Source: Desulfobulbus propionicus (lineage in GTDB: Bacteria; Desulfobacterota; Desulfobulbia; Desulfobulbales; Desulfobulbaceae). Taken from it: DNA of 64,000 nucleotides. This document shows, piece by piece, positions 27,069 to 37,560 of the stretch. Numbering within the stretch: position 1 is the stretch's first letter; every line of letters starts with the position of its first letter. The stretch covers positions 111,331 through 175,330 of the forward strand of contig PDTC01000009.1 of the NCBI GenBank assembly GCA_002748735.1, written 5' to 3'. The notes below the pieces were generated by a model. The model was not told the origin of the DNA, ran no database searches, and was given only the letters and a program-made list of their open reading frames with translations. Position numbers and translations under genes: made by a program.

Positions 27069-28757
27069 TCAATTAGCCAAGAATGCCGCCAAAAAATTCT
27101 CGACATCTTCGACGGCGGCACATATTTCACTGTAGACCTGATCCACCACTTCAAGATTGTTGTTTTTGCCCATGGCCTCCATCTGGGCACACAACTGCGT
27201 TAGCTGCTCCGCACCAAATTGACTGCTGCTGCCTTTCATTGTGTGGGCCACTTTGTCAATGCTTCGGGCATCACGTTCTGCAACGCTGACGCCCAGTTCG
27301 TTACACCTCGCGCGTAAAGAGGTAAGAAAAATTTTACCCACCCTGTGAAGTGACCCGACATTTTCCTGGAGGCTCTCCAGCACCATCGTGTTGATTATCT
27401 GTGATTCATCCGCCTCGGTCTTGCTGTCCGAAGTCTTTCGATCTGCAACGATAGACCCGGTATAGGACGCCTGGAGAAAGGTGCGCAGTATCGTCTGGAT
27501 CTGTTGAAAATCAATGGGCTTCACCAGATAGTCGGTCATTCCCACCTCCCGACAGCGCTTGCGAGCTGCAGTGGTTGCGTCAGCGGTGAGGGCGATGATG
27601 ACAGGCGGAACGCGATTGTTACATCGGCAGTGGTCAAGGATTTTTTGGGTGGCTTCATATCCGTCCATGACAGGCATCTGGCAGTCCATAAAGATCAGCC
27701 GAAACGCATTGCTTTGGCACAGCTCACAGGCTTCGAACCCGCTTCTGGCAACAACAGGGACAAGTCCCCCTTTTGCAAAGGCCTCCACCATGACAATTCG
27801 GTTGGTCTCTTCATCATCGACGACAAGAACCTCCTGGGATTGTGCTGCAGGAAGAGCGGCAGGCAACGACAGCTGCAGGGGGTCCCTTTGGACGGGTTTG
27901 TCGGAGGGTAACTCCTCTGGGAGGTTCTCTGCCCGGGGCAACAGGAGGGTAAACCAGAAGGTCGACCCCTCTCCGACAACGCTGTGAAGACCTATCTCAC
28001 CGTCCATCAGCTCTACCAGCTTGGCACATATGGAGAGACCAAGACCAGAGCCTCCGAAACGCCGGCTGGAGGAGGTATCAACCTGGCTGAACGGCACAAA
28101 CAGCTCGCCCTGCCGGTCTTCCGGAATACCAATACCGGTATCAATCACCGCAAAATGCACCTGTACGCGGTCATCATCTGCAGTTTCCCCGGTTACCTGA
28201 ACTTCGATCTTCCCCTGCTCGGTAAACTTGATGGCATTACCCAGGAGATTGACGAGGATCTGCCGGATGCGAGACTCGTCACCGATGAACCTCCCCTTGA
28301 GCTTTTTGTCCATTACCAGGTGCACGTTTACCCCTTTACGGCTCTCTGAAAGATTATAGAGTTCGACTAGTTCCTCCAAAAGCCCTGCAAGGTTAAACGC
28401 TGTCTTTTCAATAATCATCTTGTCTGCTTCAATTTTACTGAAATCAAGCAGACTGTTAATCAGCGTCAGCAAGCTCTGTGCCGAGGTACGAATCAGATTG
28501 GCAAACTGCTGCTGTTTGTCGTTAAGTTCGGTATCCAGGAGCAATTCGCTGAGGCCAATCACACCGTTCATCGGTGTACGGATCTCGTGGCTGATCATAG
28601 CAAGAAAATCAGACTTGGCCTTATTAGCGGAATCGGCGAGTTTGGCCTTGTCGCCAAGCTCCCTGTTCTCTACCTCGAGTCGCTGTATCCTGGCCTGAAG
28701 ATTTTCAGAAGCTTGTCGTGCATCAGTGGGCGTTGTATCCTGTTTCTCTGCTGTCAT
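27069..28757 (-). CDS. Soluble hybrid histidine kinase (HisKA-HATPase-REC-HPt)
   Basis: This protein of about 562 residues has no membrane helix and no PAS, GAF or Cache input. A coiled coil at about 15-45 leads into HisKA with H57 (FLAMISHEIRTPMNG). HATPase_c follows, with a NLLGNAIKFT N box, DTGIGIPEDRQG and GGSGLGLSI. A receiver has its acidic residues at DDEE and D358 (FMDCQMPVMDG). The C-terminal HPt domain has H505 (AHTMKGSSS). All phosphotransfer residues are present. The start is either the ATG at 28757 or a TTG at 28790, which would overlap the helicase stop by 4 nt. The input must come from a protein partner or the coiled coil. Confidence 0.93.
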   Translation of the reverse strand: MTAEKQDTTPTDARQASENLQARIQRLEVENRELGDKAKLADSANKAKSDFLAMISHEIRTPMNGVIGLSELLLDTELNDKQQQFANLIRTSAQSLLTLINSLLDFSKIEADKMIIEKTAFNLAGLLEELVELYNLSESRKGVNVHLVMDKKLKGRFIGDESRIRQILVNLLGNAIKFTEQGKIEVQVTGETADDDRVQVHFAVIDTGIGIPEDRQGELFVPFSQVDTSSSRRFGGSGLGLSICAKLVELMDGEIGLHSVVGEGSTFWFTLLLPRAENLPEELPSDKPVQRDPLQLSLPAALPAAQSQEVLVVDDEETNRIVMVEAFAKGGLVPVVARSGFEACELCQSNAFRLIFMDCQMPVMDGYEATQKILDHCRCNNRVPPVIIALTADATTAARKRCREVGMTDYLVKPIDFQQIQTILRTFLQASYTGSIVADRKTSDSKTEADESQIINTMVLESLQENVGSLHRVGKIFLTSLRARCNELGVSVAERDARSIDKVAHTMKGSSSQFGAEQLTQLCAQMEAMGKNNNLEVVDQVYSEICAAVEDVENFLAAFLAN

Positions 28758-28786
28758 CACTTCTCTGAATTTTCTGATACCACTGC

Positions 28787-31700
28787 TCAAAACAGGCGCA
28801 ATTGCCGCTGCGTTCTTCTCGGCTGTTGCTGCTCGAGCAGACGTTCCTCCACGTTGTTAAGCGTTACTGGTATCTCCCTGACAAAGCGAGATACTGTTCG
28901 ATCGACGTTCTTGCCGTTGACGCTGCGGCGCACACACCAGCTCAGGTACAGGTACTCCACCGCCCTGGTCATCCCCACATAAAAAAGTCGCCGTTCTTCC
29001 TCAATGTGCCGGGCGAGCTGCTCATTGTCCAAACAGGCTCCCGGTGCCAGCGGGCAAAGATCTTCCTCCAGGCCAACGAGAAACACCGCTCTAAACTCAA
29101 GTCCTTTTGCAGCATGCATGGTGGCAAGCGTTACGGCATCACCTGCCTCATCGTACCACACCGAATCGCTGAAACGAAGGAGATGATCCGCCACTTGCCG
29201 TAATGACCCGTCCACAGAATTCACCAGCCGGTACAATCGCTGAATCTCCCCGGAAATATCTTCAGCATCTGCACCAAGATCTTCAGCAAGCACGGCCAGC
29301 ACCGCACTGGTACCCTCAAGTTCGGCTTTGCGCAGCAACTCCTGGTACAATCTGCCGACATGGGCGCCAGCGGCTCTGGCCGATGATGACGACGCGGCAG
29401 CAGCGACGCTCAGTACATCCTCCATGCTGCTGTTACCGTCAAGCACCTGCTCGAGACTGCCCAGGGTCACCTTGCCCATACCCTTTTCCCTGCCCAGCAG
29501 CTCCAGGAGCATGCCGTTGTCAGCCCGTCCGGCAAGCACCAGCAGCCACAGATAGAAGGGACGGCAGACGCCGGTGGTATAGAATGCCTGATGGTTGACC
29601 GTCTGCAGGGGAATATCCTGAAGGGCCTCGACAATCCTCTTGGCCTGACGACCGGTCCGGTACAGTACGCCGATATCACTAAAGCCCATGGGGGGGTGGC
29701 TCAGTGAGGGCAGTTGCTCAAGTTTGCGGTGAGAGGTCCCCCCCACCAGCCGTTCTATTTCGCTGGCGATAAAACGGGCCTCAGTCGCAGGACCAGCTTG
29801 CGGACAAAGGAAAACCTGACCACTTGCCGGGGATTTTGCCTGCATGGTGCTGCGCTCAGGCAGGCGGTTGTGACGGATAACCGCACCGGCAGCCGCAAGA
29901 ATGACAGCGCCACTACGATAGTTGCGGACCAGGCCATGAACCTCTGCCTGAAGCTCGTCAATACAACGCTGAAAATACGCTGCGTCAGCGCCACGAAAAC
30001 CATAGATAGCCTGATCTGGATCACCGATGGCGAAAAGCGGGCAGGTTTTGGCCAGCAGGCAAATCAGGTCATACTGACTGCGGTTCAGGTCTTGAAATTC
30101 ATCCACAAACAGCTGCCCTGTGCCGCTGCGGACCACATCGGCAAACTCGGGATCGTTTTGCATGAATCGAACTAGACAGGGAATAACAGCTTCAATATCA
30201 ATAAGATAATGTTTATCCAGCTCCTGAAAATAGGCCCGAATCCGGGCGTGGGGTATACGACGCTGGCCGTTGAGCAAAAAAGAGGTGATCTCCTGGTCAA
30301 GCTCCGCAACTCCGGCCCGGTCAATCCCAGCCACCAGCCGACCCAGGACACTGCGGCGAAGCTCGGGACCGGCAACAGTCATCTTTGGCGAGCGTAAGCA
30401 GATCCAGCGCAGGCAAAAACGATGAAACGTGGTGACATCTATGCCATGACCGCTTCCCAGCGCCTGTTCTATGCGGGCAGCCACCTCATCAACAGCCTTG
30501 TTGGTGAAGGTGATTACCGTGCAGGGACGTACACCTCTGCCTGCAAGGCGCAGAACCCGGCTGACAAGGGTATGCGTCTTACCGGTACCAGGCCCTGCCT
30601 GGACAACAATCACCGGGGCATCACTGGTTACCGCACCTTCCTGTTCGGGATTGATACCTTTTTTTGCGTGGTCTTCACCCCCGGTAACAGCAGCCGTCCG
30701 CGGCCTATTCCCAGCCTGGGCATCCGCCCCTGCCTCCAGAGGTTGCCGTGATTTTTTCCGCTTTTTGGGACGACTACCGGCAAAGAGTTCGAGCTGTCCG
30801 GCGAGCAGATCCTTTTCTCCGGGGCTGAAAACACGGATTACGCCGAACTCGCCGTCAAAGCCAGGCTGCCGGTACACACTGTTTTTACGGATGCGCTGCA
30901 CTGCTTCGGCGAGCAGGGCCGAGCCGCCCTCGTGGATATCAGCGGCTGACACATTGAGCAGCAGGTTGAACTCCGAGCCAAAGGTTTGGATCAGCTCAAC
31001 ATAGGCACGCATCACCTTCTTCGATGTCGGGCCGACGCTGAGCAGCTCACCGAGGACCTCGGGAAGCGGGACCAGGCTATGCACTGCAGGCGACCCGCCA
31101 GGGTAATCAGGCTGCTCCCGGTCCGCCAACTCGAGAACCCGGTGCAGCACCCCGATGGTGAGTGGTTTTCCGCAGGAGGGGCAACGGCCATCATGGACAC
31201 GAGACTGGGACGGATCCAGGCATATACCGCACTTACGATGACCATCGCAGTGATATTTACCTTCTTCAGGATAAAACTCTATGGTGGCGGCAAAACATTG
31301 GTTCCCCTGCTGGTCAAGGGGAGACCTGATGGCCTCTTTCATCGAGAAAAAATCAAAACCTGTATCAAACACATTGGCCTCGCGGCCCAGTTTTGCCGGC
31401 GAATGACAATCGGAATTGGAGATGAGAGTAAAACGATCCAGGGCTGAGATACGGCGGTTCATCTCCGGATCAGAAGAAAGTCCGGTCTCCAGGGCAAAAA
31501 CCTCGCCGCTCAGATCGGCAAAACACTCCTCAATGGCATCAAAACCTGATTTTGAGCCAAACAGGGAAAACCAGGGCGTCCAGATATGGGCTGGAACAAA
31601 AAAACCTCCCGATACCTGTTCCAGGGTAATCTCAAGGAGGTCTCGGGAATCAAGGCCAAGAATAGGCCGGCCATCAGATTCGATATTGCCGACAGCGGCA

Positions 31701-32086
31701 AGCGACCGGTTCACCCGCTGCACCCCTGCAAAATCAGGAGCGAACAGCAGGTTATGCACCTTGCGCACCCGGCCGCCCCGCTTGTAAATCGAGCTGATCT
31801 CAGAGGTGAGAACAAAGCGGATGTCATCAACGCTAACGTCAAGCCCCGGTGGCAGCAGGGAGGGGTCAAGCTGACGACAGTCTTTTTTGAGCCGAAAAAA
31901 ACCTGGCTCCGCCTCTTCCAGGTTTTCACTGAGATGACTAAACCACGCAGGGTGAGTAAAATCACCGGTCCCTATCACCTGAATCCCCTTGACCGCGCCC
32001 CAGGCAGCAAGTCCCTGCAGTGTGCAGTTTTTACTGGTGGCGCGCGAATACCTTCCGTGCACGTGCAGATCGGCGATGTATCTCAT
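28787..32086 (-). CDS. Endonuclease Q-UvrD/PcrA-type helicase fusion protein
   Basis: This 1099-residue protein joins two repair enzymes. Residues 1-435 match endonuclease Q, a PHP-fold enzyme that nicks 5' of uracil, hypoxanthine, xanthine and abasic sites. The metal-site text is DLHVHGRYS (6-14), GTGDFTHP (39-46), KVHNLL (109-114), VPAHIWTPW (164-172) and SNSDCHSP (223-230); a Cys4-like zinc ribbon lies at about 280-306. Residues 478-1099 are an SF1A helicase: Walker A GPGTGKT (498-504), VDEFQD (661-666), GDPDQAIYGFRG (688-699), MHAAKGLEF (990-998) and YVGMTRA (1036-1042). QLELF at 431-435 and QLRLF as the last five residues look like beta-clamp-binding motifs. A Lys/Arg-rich linker (438-448) joins the halves. 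It overlaps nadD by 4 nt. Confidence 0.92.
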   Translation of the reverse strand: MRYIADLHVHGRYSRATSKNCTLQGLAAWGAVKGIQVIGTGDFTHPAWFSHLSENLEEAEPGFFRLKKDCRQLDPSLLPPGLDVSVDDIRFVLTSEISSIYKRGGRVRKVHNLLFAPDFAGVQRVNRSLAAVGNIESDGRPILGLDSRDLLEITLEQVSGGFFVPAHIWTPWFSLFGSKSGFDAIEECFADLSGEVFALETGLSSDPEMNRRISALDRFTLISNSDCHSPAKLGREANVFDTGFDFFSMKEAIRSPLDQQGNQCFAATIEFYPEEGKYHCDGHRKCGICLDPSQSRVHDGRCPSCGKPLTIGVLHRVLELADREQPDYPGGSPAVHSLVPLPEVLGELLSVGPTSKKVMRAYVELIQTFGSEFNLLLNVSAADIHEGGSALLAEAVQRIRKNSVYRQPGFDGEFGVIRVFSPGEKDLLAGQLELFAGSRPKKRKKSRQPLEAGADAQAGNRPRTAAVTGGEDHAKKGINPEQEGAVTSDAPVIVVQAGPGTGKTHTLVSRVLRLAGRGVRPCTVITFTNKAVDEVAARIEQALGSGHGIDVTTFHRFCLRWICLRSPKMTVAGPELRRSVLGRLVAGIDRAGVAELDQEITSFLLNGQRRIPHARIRAYFQELDKHYLIDIEAVIPCLVRFMQNDPEFADVVRSGTGQLFVDEFQDLNRSQYDLICLLAKTCPLFAIGDPDQAIYGFRGADAAYFQRCIDELQAEVHGLVRNYRSGAVILAAAGAVIRHNRLPERSTMQAKSPASGQVFLCPQAGPATEARFIASEIERLVGGTSHRKLEQLPSLSHPPMGFSDIGVLYRTGRQAKRIVEALQDIPLQTVNHQAFYTTGVCRPFYLWLLVLAGRADNGMLLELLGREKGMGKVTLGSLEQVLDGNSSMEDVLSVAAAASSSSARAAGAHVGRLYQELLRKAELEGTSAVLAVLAEDLGADAEDISGEIQRLYRLVNSVDGSLRQVADHLLRFSDSVWYDEAGDAVTLATMHAAKGLEFRAVFLVGLEEDLCPLAPGACLDNEQLARHIEEERRLFYVGMTRAVEYLYLSWCVRRSVNGKNVDRTVSRFVREIPVTLNNVEERLLEQQQPRRTQRQLRLF

Positions 32087-32742
32087 TGTTGCTCACCAGA
32101 GAGGCCATACAAGCGATGACGGCGGATATAGGCATGCACTGCCGAGGCCAGCATGTCTCTTTGTTGGGGTTTCATACGCAGGTTCGAAGAGGCAGCCTGA
32201 CAGGAAAAATCAGCCAGATATGCAAGTGTATGCCCGCCGGGCAGCAAGAAGGTGTGGTGAGGAGAGTTTTCCACGACCGGAGTGCCACCCAGAAGGGCTA
32301 TCGCCTGGGTCACCTGCGCAGCAGTGATGTCAGCCCGAGCCGCGACAATCCACGCCACAAGCGCCAGCAGTTCCTCATGCCGGTACCAGCGATGCAGCTC
32401 AAGGAGCGAGTCAGCACCGATGATCATGGTAAACCGTGCCTTTTCATTGCGCCGCATGAGTTCGCGGACTGTCCTGATGGTATAGGAAGGGCCTGCCAGT
32501 TCTCTCTCCACCCTGCTCACGCTCATTCCCTGTTCATCGGTAACCATCAGTTTGAGCATGGCGAACCGATGTTCAAAACCAGCGGCCGGGGCCTGTTTAT
32601 GCACAGGCTTCGCCGCTGGAATAAAGAGTATCCGGTCCACCAGTTGTCGCTGCAGCACCAGGCGTGCCATGGCAAGATGGCCTTCATGTACAGGATCAAA
32701 GGTTCCGCCCAGTATGCCGATATTTTCTGAAAAATCTGTCAT
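32083..32742 (-). CDS. nadD: Nicotinate-nucleotide adenylyltransferase
   Basis: NadD adenylates nicotinate mononucleotide to deamido-NAD in NAD biosynthesis. The 219 residues begin with the nucleotidyltransferase motif GILGGTFDPVHEGHLAMA (GGTFDPxHxGH). IIGADSLLELHRWYR follows in the middle; the expected C-terminal IS-S/T-x-I-R signature is weakly preserved, while the length is normal. It follows proA by 34 nt and its stop overlaps the start of the helicase fusion (ATGA), so they should be translationally coupled. Confidence 0.93.
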   Translation of the reverse strand: MTDFSENIGILGGTFDPVHEGHLAMARLVLQRQLVDRILFIPAAKPVHKQAPAAGFEHRFAMLKLMVTDEQGMSVSRVERELAGPSYTIRTVRELMRRNEKARFTMIIGADSLLELHRWYRHEELLALVAWIVAARADITAAQVTQAIALLGGTPVVENSPHHTFLLPGGHTLAYLADFSCQAASSNLRMKPQQRDMLASAVHAYIRRHRLYGLSGEQQ

Positions 32743-32776
32743 GGTTGACGCGTTACATCACAGGCCGGGCAGATGT

Positions 32777-34030
32777 TTACTCCCTGATATGGCCATCACC
32801 GTAAACAATGAACTTACGCGTGGTGAGTTCCCGGAGCCCCATGGGGCCATAGGCATGCAACTTGGTTGTCGAAATACCGATCTCTGCCCCCAGTCCGAAC
32901 TGGCCACCATCATTGAATCGGCTTGACGCATTGATCATCACTGCCGAGGCGTCAACTTCCCGGAGAAAACGCTGGGCACGGGCATGGGAATCTGTGACCA
33001 TGATTTCCGTATGCTGTGATCCGTATCGAGCAATGTATGCCATAGCCTCTGCCATCGAATCAACCACGCGAAGTACCAACTTCAGATCGAGAAACTCCTG
33101 GCCCCAATCCTCATCGCTGGCCCGCTGGATAGTGGTGGCAAGTTGGCAACTGGCGGCGCAGCCCAGTACCTGTACACCCGCACGGTGAAGAGCTTCAGCC
33201 AGGACAGGAACCATGGCCGCAGCATCACGATGGACAAGAATGCCTTCAAGGGCGTTGCACACGCCAGGGCGCTGGGTCTTGCCGTTCAGGGCAATGGCCA
33301 CAGCCATCTGTACATCAGCGGTTGCGTCGACAAACATATGGCAGACGCCCTTGTAGTGCTTCAACACCGGAATCCTCGATTTTTCGCTGACCATACGGAT
33401 CAGGCCCTCACCTCCGCGGGGAATGACCAGGTCGATGTACTCTTCAAGGACAAGGAGCTCTTCAATGCAGGCACGATCAGTAAAGGGCACCACCTGCACG
33501 GCAGGTTCAGGCAAACCTTGGCTGATAAAGGCCTGCTGCATGATACCGCTGAGAAGCTGGTTGGAATGAAATGCTTCTGAGCCGCCCCGCAAAATAACGG
33601 CGTTGCCGGCTTTGAGACAAAGGGCGGCAGCATCGATGGTCACAGTGGGACGGGATTCGTAGATCATCAGAATGACACCAAGGGGTACCCGCATGCGGCC
33701 GACCAGGATACCGCTGGGCCGTCGGCACATCTCTTCGATCTCTCCTACCGGATCAGCGAGCGCGACCACCTCGTTGAGTCCCTCAATCATCGCCTTGATC
33801 GCGGCATCGTCGAGCTGCAGACGGTTGAGCATGGCCGGGCTCAGTCCCTTACCCTTGGCGGCAGCCAGATCAAGGGCATTGGCCTCGATAATCGCCTGCC
33901 GCTGGTGCTCTAAGCGTTGCGCAATCTCCACCAGGGTCGCATTTTTTTGGGCGGTTGTCACGGCTGCAAGTTCACGGGAGGCGGCCTTTGCCGCCGCAGT
34001 CATTTCACCTATCCGCATCACCTGTTCCAT
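32777..34030 (-). CDS. proA: Gamma-glutamyl phosphate reductase
   Basis: ProA reduces glutamyl-5-phosphate to the semialdehyde, the second step of proline synthesis. The 417 residues belong to the aldehyde dehydrogenase superfamily: SRPTVTIDAAALCLKAGNAVILRGGSEA, VIPRGGEGLI, the catalytic cysteine region RPGVCNALEG and a C-terminal RFNDGGQFGLGAEIGIST block. I chose the ATG at 34030, preceded by GGAG at 5 nt; the frame is open 24 codons further up without a ribosome-binding site. It follows proB by 125 nt. Confidence 0.96.
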   Translation of the reverse strand: MEQVMRIGEMTAAAKAASRELAAVTTAQKNATLVEIAQRLEHQRQAIIEANALDLAAAKGKGLSPAMLNRLQLDDAAIKAMIEGLNEVVALADPVGEIEEMCRRPSGILVGRMRVPLGVILMIYESRPTVTIDAAALCLKAGNAVILRGGSEAFHSNQLLSGIMQQAFISQGLPEPAVQVVPFTDRACIEELLVLEEYIDLVIPRGGEGLIRMVSEKSRIPVLKHYKGVCHMFVDATADVQMAVAIALNGKTQRPGVCNALEGILVHRDAAAMVPVLAEALHRAGVQVLGCAASCQLATTIQRASDEDWGQEFLDLKLVLRVVDSMAEAMAYIARYGSQHTEIMVTDSHARAQRFLREVDASAVMINASSRFNDGGQFGLGAEIGISTTKLHAYGPMGLRELTTRKFIVYGDGHIRE

Positions 34031-34155
34031 GGTCTCTCCGTTATCGGTTCCCTGAAAAATATTGTGTCCAGACACTGCTGAACTGGGTGCTGAAATCGGC
34101 AAACAATAGCAGAGAAAAAAAGGAAAAAAAAGGGTAACTCTGAGGGTGGCCCGAA

Positions 34156-36349
<2,194 letters not shown>

Positions 36350-36381
36350 TCAGTGACGACCAAGAGGCGTTGGGTACAAAA

Positions 36382-36417
36382 GAAAAAAAACCCGGTACCA
36401 GAAAACGGTGCCGGGTT
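36382..36417 (-). terminator. Rho-independent terminator between rpmA and obgE
   Basis: On the minus strand, AACCCGGCACC and GGTACCGGGTT form an 11-bp stem (one G-T wobble) around a 7-nt loop, followed by a run of T. It lies about 60 nt after rpmA and about 45 nt before the obgE start, so it should limit read-through from rplU-rpmA into obgE-proB-proA. Confidence 0.8.
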
Positions 36418-36473
36418 GAATCGACGCTGCTAGTGGTCCCTGCCGTTGAGCTGGGCCAGGCCAGAAACCGTGT

Positions 36474-36728
36474 TTAGTCCGGATACACAGAGACCCGTTT
36501 CTTGTCTTTGCCAAAGGCCTCATACTTGACGATCCCGTCAACCTTGGCAAACAAGGTGTAATCTCGGCCACATCCGACATTGGTGCCGGGATGAATCCGG
36601 GTGCCGAGCTGACGTACAAGGATATTTCCGGCTTTGACGTTCTCGCCCCCGAAACACTTGACACCACGCCGTTGACCAGCACTATCTCTCCCGTTGCGTG
36701 AACTGCCGCCCGCTTTTTTATGAGCCAT
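36474..36728 (-). CDS. rpmA: 50S ribosomal protein L27
   Basis: This 84-residue protein begins [20 protein letters not shown], the N-terminal arm that reaches the peptidyl transferase centre, followed by [18 protein letters not shown]. The N-terminus does not carry the Firmicutes-type cleaved extension. It lies 26 nt after rplU in the same transcript. Confidence 0.97.
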   Translation of the reverse strand: MAHKKAGGSSRNGRDSAGQRRGVKCFGGENVKAGNILVRQLGTRIHPGTNVGCGRDYTLFAKVDGIVKYEAFGKDKKRVSVYPD

Positions 36729-36754
36729 GGTTATCTCTCCAATGCGACTGCTAG

Positions 36755-37066
36755 TTACAGCGTAATTTCTTCTATGGTCAGCGCTGTATACATCTGACGG
36801 TGACCTTTTTTGACCTGGTAGCTTTTACGACGCTTCTTCTTAAAGACAACCACTTTTTTGTGCCGTCCCTGTTCCGCGATTTTCGCCACCACCTTGGCTC
36901 CTTCCACAACTGGTCGGCCGATCTTGACGGTTTCACCATCGACGACCATCAAGATATCATCAAGCTCGACTGTATCGCCAACTTCTCCTGGCAGTTTTTC
37001 CACACGCAGTGTTTCGCCGGCAGCGACCTGATACTGTTTTCCACCGGTACGAATAATTGCATACAT
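36755..37066 (-). CDS. rplU: 50S ribosomal protein L21
   Basis: This 103-residue protein begins [18 protein letters not shown] and ends in the [13 protein letters not shown] block that binds 23S rRNA. AGGAGG lies 7 nt before the chosen ATG; the frame is open 20 more codons upstream but without a start context. A clear promoter lies at 37118-37146. Confidence 0.97.
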   Translation of the reverse strand: MYAIIRTGGKQYQVAAGETLRVEKLPGEVGDTVELDDILMVVDGETVKIGRPVVEGAKVVAKIAEQGRHKKVVVFKKKRRKSYQVKKGHRQMYTALTIEEITL

Positions 37067-37117
37067 GGGATGCCTCCTGAATATCTTCAAAGACACTGAT
37101 TTTTTGCGTAAGCAGTC

Positions 37118-37146
37118 AATAAACACTGATCTTCTGAGAATGTCAA
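37118..37146 (-). promoter_or_regulatory. Probable sigma-70 promoter of rplU-rpmA
   Basis: On the minus strand, TTGACA (37141-37146), a 17-nt spacer and TTTATT (37118-37123). It lies about 50 bp upstream of the rplU start and divergent from the rubredoxin gene. Confidence 0.6.
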
Positions 37147-37303
37147 GATGTTCTTTGCAGTCAGAGGAAATTTACCGGGAACCAAACCCCTCCTGACCAG
37201 AAAAGACAGAATACGCACACCTATAAAACGCTTGAAACGAACCGGAAGAAAAAGTACTCTTATTTCCAGTGTGCACCAATACTTTAACCAATGAGGTAGT
37301 CCA

Positions 37304-37465
37304 ATGGAAAAATATGAATGTCCCTGCGGATATGTGTACGATCCGGAAGAGGGCGATCCCGATAACGGTATTGAACCTGGCACTCCCTGGGAAGATTTGC
37401 CCGACGACTGGGTCTGCCCCAAATGTGGTGCAGAAAAGGAATTCTTCTACCCTGCAGATGAGTAA
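37304..37465 (+). CDS. Rubredoxin
   Basis: This 53-residue Fe(Cys)4 electron carrier is typical of anaerobes, where it serves oxygen- and superoxide-reduction systems. The C-terminal knuckle is normal ([10 protein letters not shown]38-x2-C41) and so are [12 protein letters not shown] and [11 protein letters not shown]. The N-terminal knuckle is C6-P-C8-G, one residue shorter than the usual C-x2-C-G. GAGG lies 7 nt before the ATG. It appears to be monocistronic; a perfect stem-loop follows at 37488. The unusual spacing could slightly change the iron-site geometry. Confidence 0.9.
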   Translation: MEKYECPCGYVYDPEEGDPDNGIEPGTPWEDLPDDWVCPKCGAEKEFFYPADE

Positions 37466-37487
37466 ACGCCAGGACGACAGATCCTGA

Positions 37488-37516
37488 CTCCAGCCGGTCA
37501 CAGGCACCGGCTGGAG
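37488..37516 (+). repeat. 11-bp perfect inverted repeat after the rubredoxin gene
   Basis: CTCCAGCCGGT (37488-37498) and its exact complement (37506-37516) enclose a 7-nt loop, 22 nt after the rubredoxin stop. No T run follows directly. It is probably a transcript 3'-end structure. Confidence 0.65.
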
Positions 37517-37560
37517 CACTCGCTCGGCTATGAAGTTTTCTTCTCCCCTTTCCTCCAGAG

